Origin: Karalla daura
Taxonomy: Eukaryota > Chordata > Actinopteri > Chaetodontiformes > Leiognathidae
Assembly (NCBI GenBank): GCA_029224185.1
Contig: CM055188.1
Location: 10,556,997-10,620,996 of the forward strand
DNA: 64,000 bases
Direction: 5' to 3'
The notes beneath the pieces were generated by a model. The model did no database searches, was not told the DNA's origin, and saw only the letters and a program-made list of their open reading frames with translations. Made by a program: the position numbers and the translations under genes. Position 1 is the stretch's first letter; each line of letters starts with the position of its first letter. Positions 28,077 through 39,200 of this stretch are shown piece after piece.

Positions 28077-31000
28077 TAGTGAAATATAATTCATTGTGTA
28101 ATTAGCTCCAAGGTCGGTATATGGAACACAGACAAGACAGCCACTTGATGACATAGCTATGGGGAGCCTACCTATGAAGCCTTGTATGTTTGAGAATTTT
28201 TTTCATTGTTTTGTCCTTTGTTTTTTTTTGTTTTCAAGATCCAGCCCACCACCCTCCAACCTTACACCAATACGTGGTGTAAGGTGCAGTTGTGACAGAG
28301 GCTCAGTGTCTGCTAGGAACGACTCTCCTGGGTCTGCTCATGCTTGGAGCCCACTGGGCCCACGTGCGTCCGCAGAGGAGAAGAGTGGTCTGTGTGGGTC
28401 TGCGAGCACTGCCACAACATAAGGACAGTGGCCTCCCAGCCCCTACTTACAAACTCTGTTGTGGGCTGAACGCTGATATCATCATCACCATCATCATGTC
28501 CTATTCAATGAGCTGTGTAAGGTAGGCCTAAGGCATGTGTGACATCATCACTGTCCTCATGTCAAGTGCCTGACTGATGACATCATCAGTGCTGCACTTT
28601 GAGGCTTTGATGTCTTTCAAGGCCCATGATGATGTCACACTGTTGATGGAAAAGTTCAAAGGAGGGGACCAGATTGCCAACGGAAAGAGCTTTTGACATC
28701 TGGCCACTGAGTCTATGAAGGAGTCAGGCTATGTACACTTGTCTGAGCAGGTTGTAAACTACTGACACACATTGTGTTACTTATAATTAATAAATTATTA
28801 ATTTAGTGAAATATAATTCATTGTGTAATTAGCTCCAAGGTCGGTATATGGAACACAGACAAGACAGCCACTTGATGACATAGCTATGGGGAGCCTACCT
28901 ATGCAGCCTTGTATGTTTAAGAATTTTTTTCATTGTTTTGTCCTTTGTTTTTTTTTGTTTTCTAGATCCAGCCAACCACCCTTAAGCCTTACACCAAAAT
29001 GTGGTGTATGGTGCAGTTGTGACAGAGGCTCAGTGTCTGCTCGGGACCACTCTCCTGGGTCTGCTCATGCTTGGAGCCCACTGGGCCCACGTGCGTCCAC
29101 GGAGGAGAAGAGTGGTCTGTGTGGGTCTGCGAGCACTGCCACAACATAAGGACAGTGGCCTCCCAGCCCCTACTTACAAACTCTGTTGTGGGCTGAACGC
29201 TGACATCATCATCACCATCATCATGTCCTATTCAATGAGCTGTGTAAGGTAGGCCTAAGGCATGTGTGACATCATCACTGTCCTCATGTCAAGTGCCTGA
29301 CTGATGACATCATCAGTGCTGCACTTTGAGGCTTTGATGTCTTTCAAGGGCCATGATGATGTCACACTGTTGATGGAAATTTCAAAGGAGGGGACCAGAT
29401 TGCCAACAGAAAGAGCTTTTGACATCTGACCACTGAGTCTATGAAGGAGTCAGGCTATGTACACTTGTCTGAGCAGGTTGTAAACTACTGACACACATTG
29501 TGTTACTTATAATTGATAAATTATTAATTTAGTGAAATGTAATTCATTGTGTAATTAGCTCCAAGGTCGGTATATGGAACACAGACAAGGCAGCCACTTG
29601 ATGACATAGCTATGGGGAGCCTACCTATCCAGCCTTGTATGTTTGAGAATTTTTTTCTTTGTTTTGTCCTTTGTTTTTTTTTGTTTTCTAGATCCAGCCC
29701 ACCACCCTCCAACCTTACACCAATACGTGGTGTAAGGTGCAGTTGTGACAGAGGCTCAGTGTCTGCTAGGAACGACTCTCCTGGGTCTGCTCATGCTTGG
29801 AGCCCACTGGGCCCACGTGCGTCCGCGGAGGAGAAGAGTGGTCTGTGTGGGTCTGCGAGCACTGCCACAACATAAGGACAGTGGCCTCCCAGCCCCTACT
29901 TACAAACTCTGTTGTGGGGTGAACGCTGACATCATCATCACCATCATCATGTCCTATTCAATGAGCTGTGTCAGGTAGGCCTAAGGCATGTGTGACATCA
30001 TCACTGTCCTCATGTCAAGTGCCTGACTGATGACATCATCAGTGCTGCACTTTGAGGCTTTGATGTCTTTCAAGGGCCATAATGATGTCACACTGTTGAT
30101 GGAAAAGTTCAAAGGAGGGGTCCAGATTGCCAACAGAAAGAGCTTTATACATCTGACCACTGAGTCTATGAAGGAGTCAGGCTATGTACACTTGTCTGAG
30201 CAGGTTGTAAACTACTGACACACATTGTGTTACTTATAATTGATAAATTATTAATTTTGTGAAATATAATTCATTGTGTAATTAGCTCTAAGGTCGGTAT
30301 ATGGAACACAGACAAGACAGCCACTTGATGACATAGCTATGGGGAGCCTACCTATCCAGCCTTGTATGTGTGAGAATTTTTTTCTTTGTTTTGTCCTTTG
30401 TTTTTGTTTGTTTTCTAAATCCAGCCCACCACCCTCAAGCCTTCCACCAATATGTGGTGTATGGTGCAGTTGTGACAGAGGCTCAATGTCTGCTCGGAAC
30501 GACTCTCCTGGGTCTGCTCATGCTTGGAGCCCACTTGGCCCACGTGCGTCCGCGGAGGAGAAGAGTGGTCTGTGTGGGTCTGCGAGCACTGCCACAACAT
30601 AAGGACAGTGGCCTCCCAGCCCCTACTTACAAACTCTGTTGTGGGCTGAACGCTGACATCATCATCACCATCATCATGTCCTATTCAATGAGCTGTGTAA
30701 GGTAGGCCTAAGGCATGTGTGACATCATCACTGTCCTCATGTCAAGTGCCTGACTGATGACATCATCAGTGCTGCACTTTGAGGCTTTGATGTCTTTCAA
30801 GGGCCATGATGATGTCACACTGTTGATGGAAAAGTTCAAAGGAGGGGACCAGATTGCCAACGGAAAGAGCTTTTGACATCTGGCCACTGAGTCTATGAAG
30901 GAGTCAGGCTATGTACACTTGTCTGAGCAGGTTGTAAACTACTGACACACATTGTGTTACTTATAATTAATAAATTATTAATTTAGTGAAATATAATTCA

Positions 31001-32556
31001 TTGTGTAATTAGCTCCAAGGTCGGTATATGGAACACAGACAAGACAGCCACTTGATGACATAGCTATGGGGAGCCTACCTATGAAGCCTTGTATGTTTGA
31101 GAATTTTTTTCTTTGTTTTGTCCTTTGTTTTTTTTTGTTTTCTAGATCCAGCCCACCACCCTCCAACCTTACACCAATACGTGGTGTAAGGTGCAGTTGT
31201 GACAGAGGCTCAGTGTCTGCTAGGAACGACTCTCCTGGGTCTGCTCATGCTTGGAGCCCACTGGGCCCACGTGCGTCCGCAGAGGAGAAGAGTGGTCTGT
31301 GTGGGTCTGCGAGCACTGCCACAACATAAGGACAGTGGCCTCCCAGCCCCTACTTACAAACTCTGTTGTGGGCTGAACGCTGACATCATCATCACCATCA
31401 TCATGTCCTATTCAATGAGCTGTGTAAGGTAGGCCTAAGGCATGTGTGACATCATCACTGTCCTCATGTCAAGTGCCTGACTGATGACATCATCAGTGCT
31501 GCACTTTGAGGCTTTGATGTCTTTCAAGGGCCATGATGATGTCACACTGTTGATGGAAAAGTTCAAAGGAGGGGACCAGATTGCCAACGGAAAGAGCTTT
31601 TGACATCTGGCCACTGAGTCTATGAAGGAGTCAGGCTATGTACACTTGTCTGAGCAGGTTGTAAACTACTGACACACATTGTGTTACTTATAATTAATAA
31701 ATTATTAATTTAGTGAAATATAATTCATTGTGTAATTAGCTCCAAGGTCGGTATATGGAACACAGACAAGACAGCCACTTGATGACATAGCTATGGGGAG
31801 CCTACCTATGCAGCCTTGTATGTTTAAGAATTTTTTTCTTTGTTTTGTCCTTTGTTTTTTTTTGTTTTCTAGATCCAGCCAACCACCCTTAAGCCTTACA
31901 CCAAAATGTGGTGTATGGTGCAGTTGTGACAGAGGCTCAGTGTCTGCTCGGGACCACTCTCCTGGGTCTGCTCATGCTTGGAGCCCACTGGGCCCACGTG
32001 CGTCCACGGAGGAGAAGAGTGGTCTGTGTGGGTCTGCGAGCACTGCCACAACATAAGGACAGTGGCCTCCCAGCCCCTACTTACAAACTCTGTTGTGGGC
32101 TGAACGCTGACATCATCATCACCATCATCATGTCCTATTCAATGAGCTGTGTAAGGTAGGCCTAAGGCATGTGTGACATCATCACTGTCCTCATGTCAAG
32201 TGCCTGACTGATGACATCATCAGTGCTGCACTTTGAGGCTTTGATGTCTTTCAAGGGCCATGATGATGTCACACTGTTGATGGAAATTTCAAAGGAGGGG
32301 ACCAGATTGCCAACAGAAAGAGCTTTTGACATCTGACCACTGAGTCTATGAAGGAGTCAGGCTATGTACACTTGTCTGAGCAGGTTGTAAACTACTGACA
32401 CACATTGTGTTACTTATAATTGATAAATTATTAATTTAGTGAAATGTAATTCATTGTGTAATTAGCTCCAAGGTCGGTATATGGAACACAGACAAGGCAG
32501 CCACTTGATAACATAGCTATGGGGAGCCTACCTATCCAGCCTTGTATGTTTGAGAA

Positions 32557-32598
32557 TTTTTTTCTTTGTTTTGTCCTTTGTTTTTTTTTGTTTTCTAG
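32557..32598 (+). other. Pyrimidine tract ending in CTAG (splice-acceptor-like), reference unit
   Basis: This T-rich run with few purines ends in TTTTCTAG and looks like a 3' splice site. It occurs in every unit but its end differs by type: CTAGATCC in C and D, CTAAATCC in A and E (no AG at that point), CAAGATCC in B and CTAGATGC in R. Only some types therefore keep an acceptor-like AG. Several monomer chimeras (26705, 36153) change type within or next to this tract. Confidence 0.5.
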
Positions 32599-32715
32599 AT
32601 CCAGCCCACCACCCTCCAACCTTACACCAATACGTGGTGTAAGGTGCAGTTGTGACAGAGGCTCAGTGTCTGCTAGGAACGACTCTCCTGGGTCTGCTCA
32701 TGCTTGGAGCCCACT

Positions 32716-32735
32716 GGGCCCACGTGCGTCCGCGG
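32716..32735 (+). other. GGGCCC, E-box CACGTG and CpG cluster, reference unit
   Basis: GGGCCC is immediately followed by CACGTGCGTCCGCGG, with CpGs in the E-box, in GCGTCC and in CCGCGG. CACGTG is the canonical E-box bound by bHLH proteins such as MYC/MAX, USF and CLOCK/BMAL. The site is kept in nearly all units. Exceptions are CpG transitions: CACATGCG near 4384, CACGTGTG near 27634 and 58136, CCGCAGAGG in E and B units and CCACGGAGG in several C units. Whether anything binds here is unknown. Confidence 0.45.
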
Positions 32736-32836
32736 AGGAGAAGAGTGGTCTGTGTGGGTCTGCGAGCACTGCCACAACATAAGGACAGTGGCCTCCCAGC
32801 CCCTACTTACAAACTCTGTTGTGGGGTGAACGCTGA

Positions 32837-32857
32837 CATCATCATCACCATCATCAT
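32837..32857 (+). repeat. CAT/ATC trinucleotide tract, reference unit
   Basis: The usual form is CATCATCATCACCATCATCAT, interrupted by one CAC. Other units have uninterrupted and longer or shorter tracts, for example near 5229, 8131, 8857, 9586, 11045 and 15405. All length changes seen are multiples of three, as expected from slippage in a triplet repeat, and they account for much of the unit-length variation. Confidence 0.9.
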
Positions 32858-32881
32858 GTCCTATTCAATGAGCTGTGTCAG

Positions 32882-32949
32882 GTAGGCCTAAGGCATGTGT
32901 GACATCATCACTGTCCTCATGTCAAGTGCCTGACTGATGACATCATCAG
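32882..32949 (+). other. Intron-like 68-nt segment (GTAGGC ... CATCAG), reference unit
   Basis: TGTGTCAG|GTAGGC matches a 5' splice site and TCATCAG|TGCTGC a 3' splice site, with branch-point-like CTGAC and CTGAT just upstream of the AG. The length of 68 nt is short but within the range known for vertebrate introns. Against a live intron, joining the two sides does not keep the long upstream frame open with the downstream ORF, and the acceptor lacks a good pyrimidine tract. Most units have AAG|GTAGGC; D units mainly have CAG|GTAGGC. It may be a fossil of a real intron, or chance. Confidence 0.3.
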
Positions 32950-32950
32950 T
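32933..32950. promoter_or_regulatory. Perfect 18-bp inverted repeat, ACTGATGA-CA-TCATCAGT, reference unit
   Basis: The two 8-bp arms are exact reverse complements around a 2-bp centre. The element recurs in essentially all units, including the divergent R types. It contains the CRE-like octamer TGACATCA (32938-32945). Dyad sites of this kind suit dimeric bZIP factors, but binding is inferred from the sequence pattern only. Confidence 0.4.
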
Positions 32951-33125
32951 GCTGCACTTTGAGGCTTTGATGTCTTTCAAGGGCCATGATGATGTCACAC
33001 TGTTGATGGAAAAGTTCAAAGGAGGGGTCCAGATTGCCAACAGAAAGAGCTTTATACATCTGACCACTGAGTCTATGAAGGAGTCAGGCTATGTACACTT
33101 GTCTGAGCAGGTTGTAAACTACTGA
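32937..33125 (+). pseudogene. Recurrent 62-codon ORF of unknown identity (possible terminal-exon remnant), reference copy
   Basis: The predicted peptide starts MTSSVLHFEALMSFKG and ends in YVHLSEQVVNY before TGA. I do not recognise a family; the middle (IANGKSFLHLATES) faintly recalls an ankyrin-repeat LHLA motif, too weak to name. If the AG at 32949 were an acceptor, the coding part would begin within the second codon after it. About 32 tails are open, for example at 237, 1691, 2418, 3872, 6051, 7506, 8957, 9686, 11144, 11872, 16950, 18404, 21310, 23489, 27123, 30030, 35117, 38025, 39475, 41655, 43108, 44561, 45288, 47468, 49644, 51823, 53276, 57626, 59800 and 62696. The rest are broken by TTTTGA, GTCTAG, GAAATTTC or GTGCTCAC. 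It is more likely a decayed exon or chance ORF than a working gene. Confidence 0.25.
32990..32997 (-). promoter_or_regulatory. Fourth CRE-like octamer of the unit (TGATGTCA)
   Basis: This is the reverse complement of TGACATCA, which occurs on the + strand at 32834-32841, 32900-32907 and 32938-32945 of the same unit. Each differs from the consensus cAMP response element TGACGTCA by one CpG transition. Across the array this gives roughly 350 such sites. Function is not shown. Confidence 0.4.
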
Positions 33126-33128
33126 CAC

Positions 33129-33194
33129 ACATTGTGTTACTTATAATTGATAAATTATTAATTTTGTGAAATATAATTCATTGTGTAATTAGCT
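33129..33194 (+). other. AT-rich tail segment, GATAAA form, reference unit
   Basis: About 65 bp of AT-rich DNA follow the 3' ORF in every unit. In this form (TTGATAAATTATTAATTTTG) the poly(A)-signal hexamer is GATAAA instead of AATAAA. It goes with most open 3' ORF tails and with the GAAATTTC tails. Confidence 0.7.
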
Positions 33195-33245
33195 CTAAGG
33201 TCGGTATATGGAACACAGACAAGACAGCCACTTGATGACATAGCT

Positions 33246-36200
33246 ATGGGGAGCCTACCTATCCAGCCTTGTATGTGTGAGAATTTTTTTCTTTGTTTTG
33301 TCCTTTGTTTTTGTTTGTTTTCTAAATCCAGCCCACCACCCTCAAGCCTTCCACCAATATGTGGTGTATGGTGCAGTTGTGACAGAGGCTCAATGTCTGC
33401 TCGGAACGACTCTCCTGGGTCTGCTCATGCTTGGAGCCCACTGGGCCCACGTGCGTCCGCGGAGGAGAAGAGTGGTCTGTGTGGGTCTGCGAGCACTGCC
33501 ACAACATAAGGACAGTGGCCTCCCAGCCCCTACTTACAAACTCTGTTGTGGGCTGAACGCTGACATCATCATCACCATCATCATGTCCTATTCAATGAGC
33601 TGTGTAAGGTAGGCCTAAGGCATGTGTGACATCATCACTGTCCTCATGTCAAGTGCCTGACTGATGACATCATCAGTGCTGCACTTTGAGGCTTTGATGT
33701 CTTTCAAGGGCCATGATGATGTCACACTGTTGATGGAAAAGTTCAAAGGAGGGGACCAGATTGCCAACGGAAAGAGCTTTTGACATCTGGCCACTGAGTC
33801 TATGAAGGAGTCAGGCTATGTACACTTGTCTGAGCAGGTTGTAAACTACTGACACACATTGTGTTACTTATAATTAATAAATTATTAATTTAGTGAAATA
33901 TAATTCATTGTGTAATTAGCTCCAAGGTCGGTATATGGAACACAGACAAGACAGCCACTTGATGACATAGCTATGGGGAGCCTACCTATGCAGCCTTGTA
34001 TGTTTAAGAATTTTTTTCTTTGTTTTGTCCTTTGTTTTTTTTTGTTTTCTAGATCCAGCCAACCACCCTTAAGCCTTACACCAAAATGTGGTGTATGGTG
34101 CAGTTGTGACAGAGGCTCAGTGTCTGCTCGGGACCACTCTCCTGGGTCTGCTCATGCTTGGAGCCCACTGGGCCCACGTGCGTCCACGGAGGAGAAGAGT
34201 GGTCTGTGTGGGTCTGCGAGCACTGCCACAACATAAGGACAGTGGCCTCCCAGCCCCTACTTACAAACTCTGTTGTGGGCTGAACGCTGACATCATCATC
34301 ACCATCATCATGTCCTATTCAATGAGCTGTGTAAGGTAGGCCTAAGGCATGTGTGACATCATCACTGTCCTCATGTCAAGTGCCTGACTGATGACATCAT
34401 CAGTGCTGCACTTTGAGGCTTTGATGTCTTTCAAGGGCCATGATGATGTCACACTGTTGATGGAAATTTCAAAGGAGGGGACCAGATTGCCAACAGAAAG
34501 AGCTTTTGACATCTGACCACTGAGTCTATGAAGGAGTCAGGCTATGTACACTTGTCTGAGCAGGTTGTAAACTACTGACACACATTGTGTTACTTATAAT
34601 TGATAAATTATTAATTTAGTGAAATGTAATTCATTGTGTAATTAGCTCCAAGGTCGGTATATGGAACACAGACAAGGCAGCCACTTGATGACATAGCTAT
34701 GGGGAGCCTACCTATCCAGCCTTGTATGTTTGAGAATTTTTTTCTTTGTTTTGTCCTTTGTTTTTTTTTGTTTTCTAGATCCAGCCCACCACCCTCCAAC
34801 CTTACACCAATACGTGGTGTAAGGTGCAGTTGTGACAGAGGCTCAGTGTCTGCTAGGAACGACTCTCCTGGGTCTGCTCATGCTTGGAGCCCACTGGGCC
34901 CACGTGCGTCCGCGGAGGAGAAGAGTGGTCTGTGTGGGTCTGCGAGCACTGCCACAACATAAGGACAGTGGCCTCCCAGCCCCTACTTACAAACTCTGTT
35001 GTGGGGTGAACGCTGACATCATCATCACCATCATCATGTCCTATTCAATGAGCTGTGTCAGGTAGGCCTAAGGCATGTGTGACATCATCACTGTCCTCAT
35101 GTCAAGTGCCTGACTGATGACATCATCAGTGCTGCACTTTGAGGCTTTGATGTCTTTCAAGGGCCATGATGATGTCACACTGTTGATGGAAAAGTTCAAA
35201 GGAGGGGTCCAGATTGCCAACAGAAAGAGCTTTATACATCTGACCACTGAGTCTATGAAGGAGTCAGGCTATGTACACTTGTCTGAGCAGGTTGTAAACT
35301 ACTGACACACATTGTGTGACTTATAATTGATAAATTATTAATTTTGTGAAATATAATTCATTGTGTAATTAGCTCTAAGGTCGGTATATGGAACACAGAC
35401 AAGACAGCCACTTGATGACATAGCTATGGGGAGCCTACCTATCCAGCCTTGTATGTGTGAGAATTTTTTTCTTTGTTTTGTCCTTTGTTTTTGTTTGTTT
35501 TCTAAATCCAGCCCACCACCCTCAAGCCTTCCACCAATATGTGGTGTATGGTGCAGTTGTGACAGAGGCTCAATGTCTGCTCGGAACGACTCTCCTGGGT
35601 CTGCTCATGCTTGGAGCCCACTGGGCCCACGTGCGTCCGCGGAGGAGAAGAGTGGTCTGTGTGGGTCTGCGAGCACTGCCACAACATAAGGACAGTGGCC
35701 TCCCAGCCCCTACTTACAAACTCTGTTGTGGGGTGAACGCTGACATCATCATCACCATCATCATGTCCTATTCAATGAGCTGTGTCAGGTAGGCCTAAGG
35801 CATGTGTGACATCATCACTGTCCTCATGTCAAGTGCCTGACTGATGACATCATCAGTGCTGCACTTTGAGGCTTTGATGTCTTTCAAGGGCCATGATGAT
35901 GTCACACTGTTGATGGAAAAGTTCAAAGGAGGGGACCAGATTGCCAACGGAAAGAGCTTTTGACATCTGGCCACTGAGTCTATGAAGGAGTCAGGCTATG
36001 TACACTTGTCTGAGCAGGTTGTAAACTACTGACACACATTGTGTTACTTATAATTAATAAATTATTAATTTAGTGAAATATAATTCATTGTGTAATTAGC
36101 TCCAAGGTCGGTATATGGAACACAGACAAGACAGCCACTTGATGACATAGCTATGGGGAGCCTACCTATGAAGCCTTGTATGCTTGAGAATTTTTTTCAT

Positions 36201-39200
36201 TGTTTTGTCCTTTGTTTTTGTTTGTTTTCTAAATCCAGCCCACCACCCTCAAGCCTTCCACCAATATGTGGTGTATGGTGCAGTTGTGACAGAGGCTCAA
36301 TGTCTGCTCGGAACGACTCTCCTGGGTCTGCTCATGCTTGGAGCCCACTGGGCCCACGTGCGTCCGCGGAGGAGAAGAGTGGTCTGTGTGGGTCTGCGAG
36401 CACTGCCACAACATAAGGACAGTGGCCTCCCAGCCCCTACTTACAAACTCTGTTGTGGGCTGAACGCTGACATCATCATCACCATCATCATGTCCTATTC
36501 AATGAGCTGTGTAAGGTAGGCCTAAGGCATGTGTGACATCATCACTGTCCTCATGTCAAGTGCCTGACTGATGACATCATCAGTGCTGCACTTTGAGGCT
36601 TTGATGTCTTTCAAGGGCCATGATGATGTCACACTGTTGATGGAAAAGTTCAAAGGAGGGGACCAGATTGCCAACGGAAAGAGCTTTTGACATCTGGCCA
36701 CTGAGTCTATGAAGGAGTCAGGCTATGTACACTTGTCTGAGCAGGTTGTAAACTACTGACACACATTGTGTTACTTATAATTAATAAATTATTAATTTAG
36801 TGAAATATAATTCATTGTGTAATTAGCTCCAAGGTCGGTATATGGAACACAGACAAGACAGCCACTTGATGACATAGCTATGGGGAGCCTACCTATGAAG
36901 CCTTGTATGTTTGAGAATTTTTTTCATTGTTTTGTCCTTTGTTTTTTTTTGTTTTCAAGATCCAGCCCACCACCCTCCAACCTTACACCAATACGTGGTG
37001 TAAGGTGCAGTTGTGACAGAGGCTCAGTGTCTGCTAGGAACGACTCTCCTGGGTCTGCTCATGCTTGGAGCCCACTGGGCCCACGTGCGTCCGCAGAGGA
37101 GAAGAGTGGTCTGTGTGGGTCTGCGAGCACTGCCACAACATAAGGACAGTGGCCTCCCAGCCCCTACTTACAAACTCTGTTGTGGGCTGAACGCTGACAT
37201 CATCATCACCATCATCATGTCCTATTCAATGAGCTGTGTAAGGTAGGCCTAAGGCATGTGTGACATCATCACTGTCCTCATGTCAAGTGCCTGACTGATG
37301 ACATCATCAGTGCTGCACTTTGAGGCTTTGATGTCTTTCAAGGGCCATGATGATGTCACACTGTTGATGGAAAAGTTCAAAGGAGGGGACCAGATTGCCA
37401 ACAGAAAGAGCTTTTGACATCTGGCCACTGAGTCTATGAAGGAGTCAGGCTATGTACACTTGTCTGAGCAGGTTGTAAACTACTGACACACATTGTGTTA
37501 CTTATAATTAATAAATTATTAATTTAGTGAAATATAATTCATTGTGTAATTAGCTCCAAGGTCGGTATATGGAACACAGACAAGACAGCCACTTGATGAC
37601 ATAGCTATGGGGAGCCTACCTATGCAGCCTTGTATGTTTAAGAATTTTTTTCTTTGTTTTGTCCTTTGTTTTTTTTTGTTTTCTAGATCCAGCCAACCAC
37701 CCTTAAGCCTTACACCAAAATGTGGTGTATGGTGCAGTTGTGACAGAGGCTCAGTGTCTGCTCGGGACCACTCTCCTGGGTCTGCTCATGCTTGGAGCCC
37801 ACTGGGCCCACGTGCGTCCGCGGAGGAGAAGAGTGGTCTGTGTGGGTCTGCGAGCACTGCCACAACATAAGGACAGTGGCCTCCCAGCCCCTACTTACAA
37901 ACTCTGTTGTGGGCTGAACGCTGACATCATCATCACCATCATCATGTCCTATTCAATGAGCTGTGTAAGGTAGGCCTAAGGCATGTGTGACATCATCACT
38001 GTCCTCATGTCAAGTGCCTGACTGATGACATCATCAGTGCTGCACTTTGAGGCTTTGATGTCTTTCAAGGGCCATGATGATGTCACACTGTTGATGGAAA
38101 AGTTCAAAGGAGGGGTCCAGATTGCCAACAGAAAGAGCTTTATATATCTGACCACTGAGTCTATGAAGGAGTCAGGCTATGTACACTTGTCTGAGCAGGT
38201 TGTAAACTACTGACACACATTGTGTTACTTATAATTGATAAATTATTAATTTTGTGAAATGTAATTCATTGTGTAATTAGCTCTAAGGTCGGTATATGGA
38301 ACACAGACAAGACAGCCACTTGATGACATAGCTATGGGGAGCCTACCTATCCAGCCTTGTATGTTTGAGAATTTTTTTCTTTGTTTTGTCCTTTGTTTTT
38401 GTTTGTTTTCTAAATCCAGCCCACCACCCTCAAGCCATACACCAATACGTGGTGTAAGGTGCAGTTGTGACAGAGGCTCAGTGTCTGCTAGGAACGACTC
38501 TCCTGGGCCTGCTCATGCTTGGAGCCCACTGGGCCCACGTGCGTCCGCAGAGGAGAAGAGTGGTCTGTGTGGGTCTGCGAGCACTGCCACAACATAAGGA
38601 CAGTGGCCTCCCAGCCCCTACTTACAAACTCTGTTGTGGGCTGAACGCTGACATCATCATCATCATCATGTCCTATTCAATGAGCTGTGTAAGGTAGGCC
38701 TAAGGCATGTGTGACATCATCACTGTCCTCATGTCAAGTGCCTGACTGATGACATCATCAGTGCTGCACTTTGAGGCTTTGATGTCTTTCAAGGGCCATG
38801 ATGATGTCACACTGTTGATGGAAATTTCAAAGGAGGGGACCAGATTGCCAACAGAAAGAGCTTTTGACATCTGGCCACTGAGTCTATGAAGGAGTCAGGC
38901 TATGTACACTTGTCTGAGCAGGTTGTAAACTACTGACACACATTGTGTTACTTATAATTGATAAATTATTAATTTTGTGAAATGTAATTCATTGTGTAAT
39001 TAGCTCCAAGGTCGGTATATGGAACACAGACAAGACAGCCACTTGATGACATAGCTATGGGGAGCCTACCTATGCAGCCTTGTATGTTTGAGAATTTTTT
39101 TCTTTGTTTTGTCCTTTGTTTTTTTTTGTTTTCTAGATCCAGCCCACCACCCTCCAACCTTACACCAATACGTGGTGTAAGGTGCAGTTGTGACAGAGGC

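Larger units (their letters stand above)
27432..33245 (+). repeat. Higher-order repeat: two consecutive A-B-C-D tetramers (2907 bp each)
   Basis: Units start at 27432 A, 28159 B, 28886 C, 29612 D, 30339 A, 31066 B, 31793 C and 32519 D. The tails follow the same order: A and B tails end the 3' ORF early with TTTTGACATC, C tails carry GAAATTTC and the following spacer has ACAAGGCAG, and D tails are open. The equal spacing of 2907 bp from 27432 to 30339 to 33246 and the linked tail states show that the tetramer, not the monomer, was the unit of recent amplification here. B at 31066 is a variant with CTTTG and CTAGATCC. Confidence 0.9.

Noticed and set aside
32882..32949. Functional spliced mini-gene in each unit
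   Set aside because: Splicing at the best-looking donor and acceptor puts the upstream open frame out of phase with the downstream ORF, and half the units have broken ORFs.
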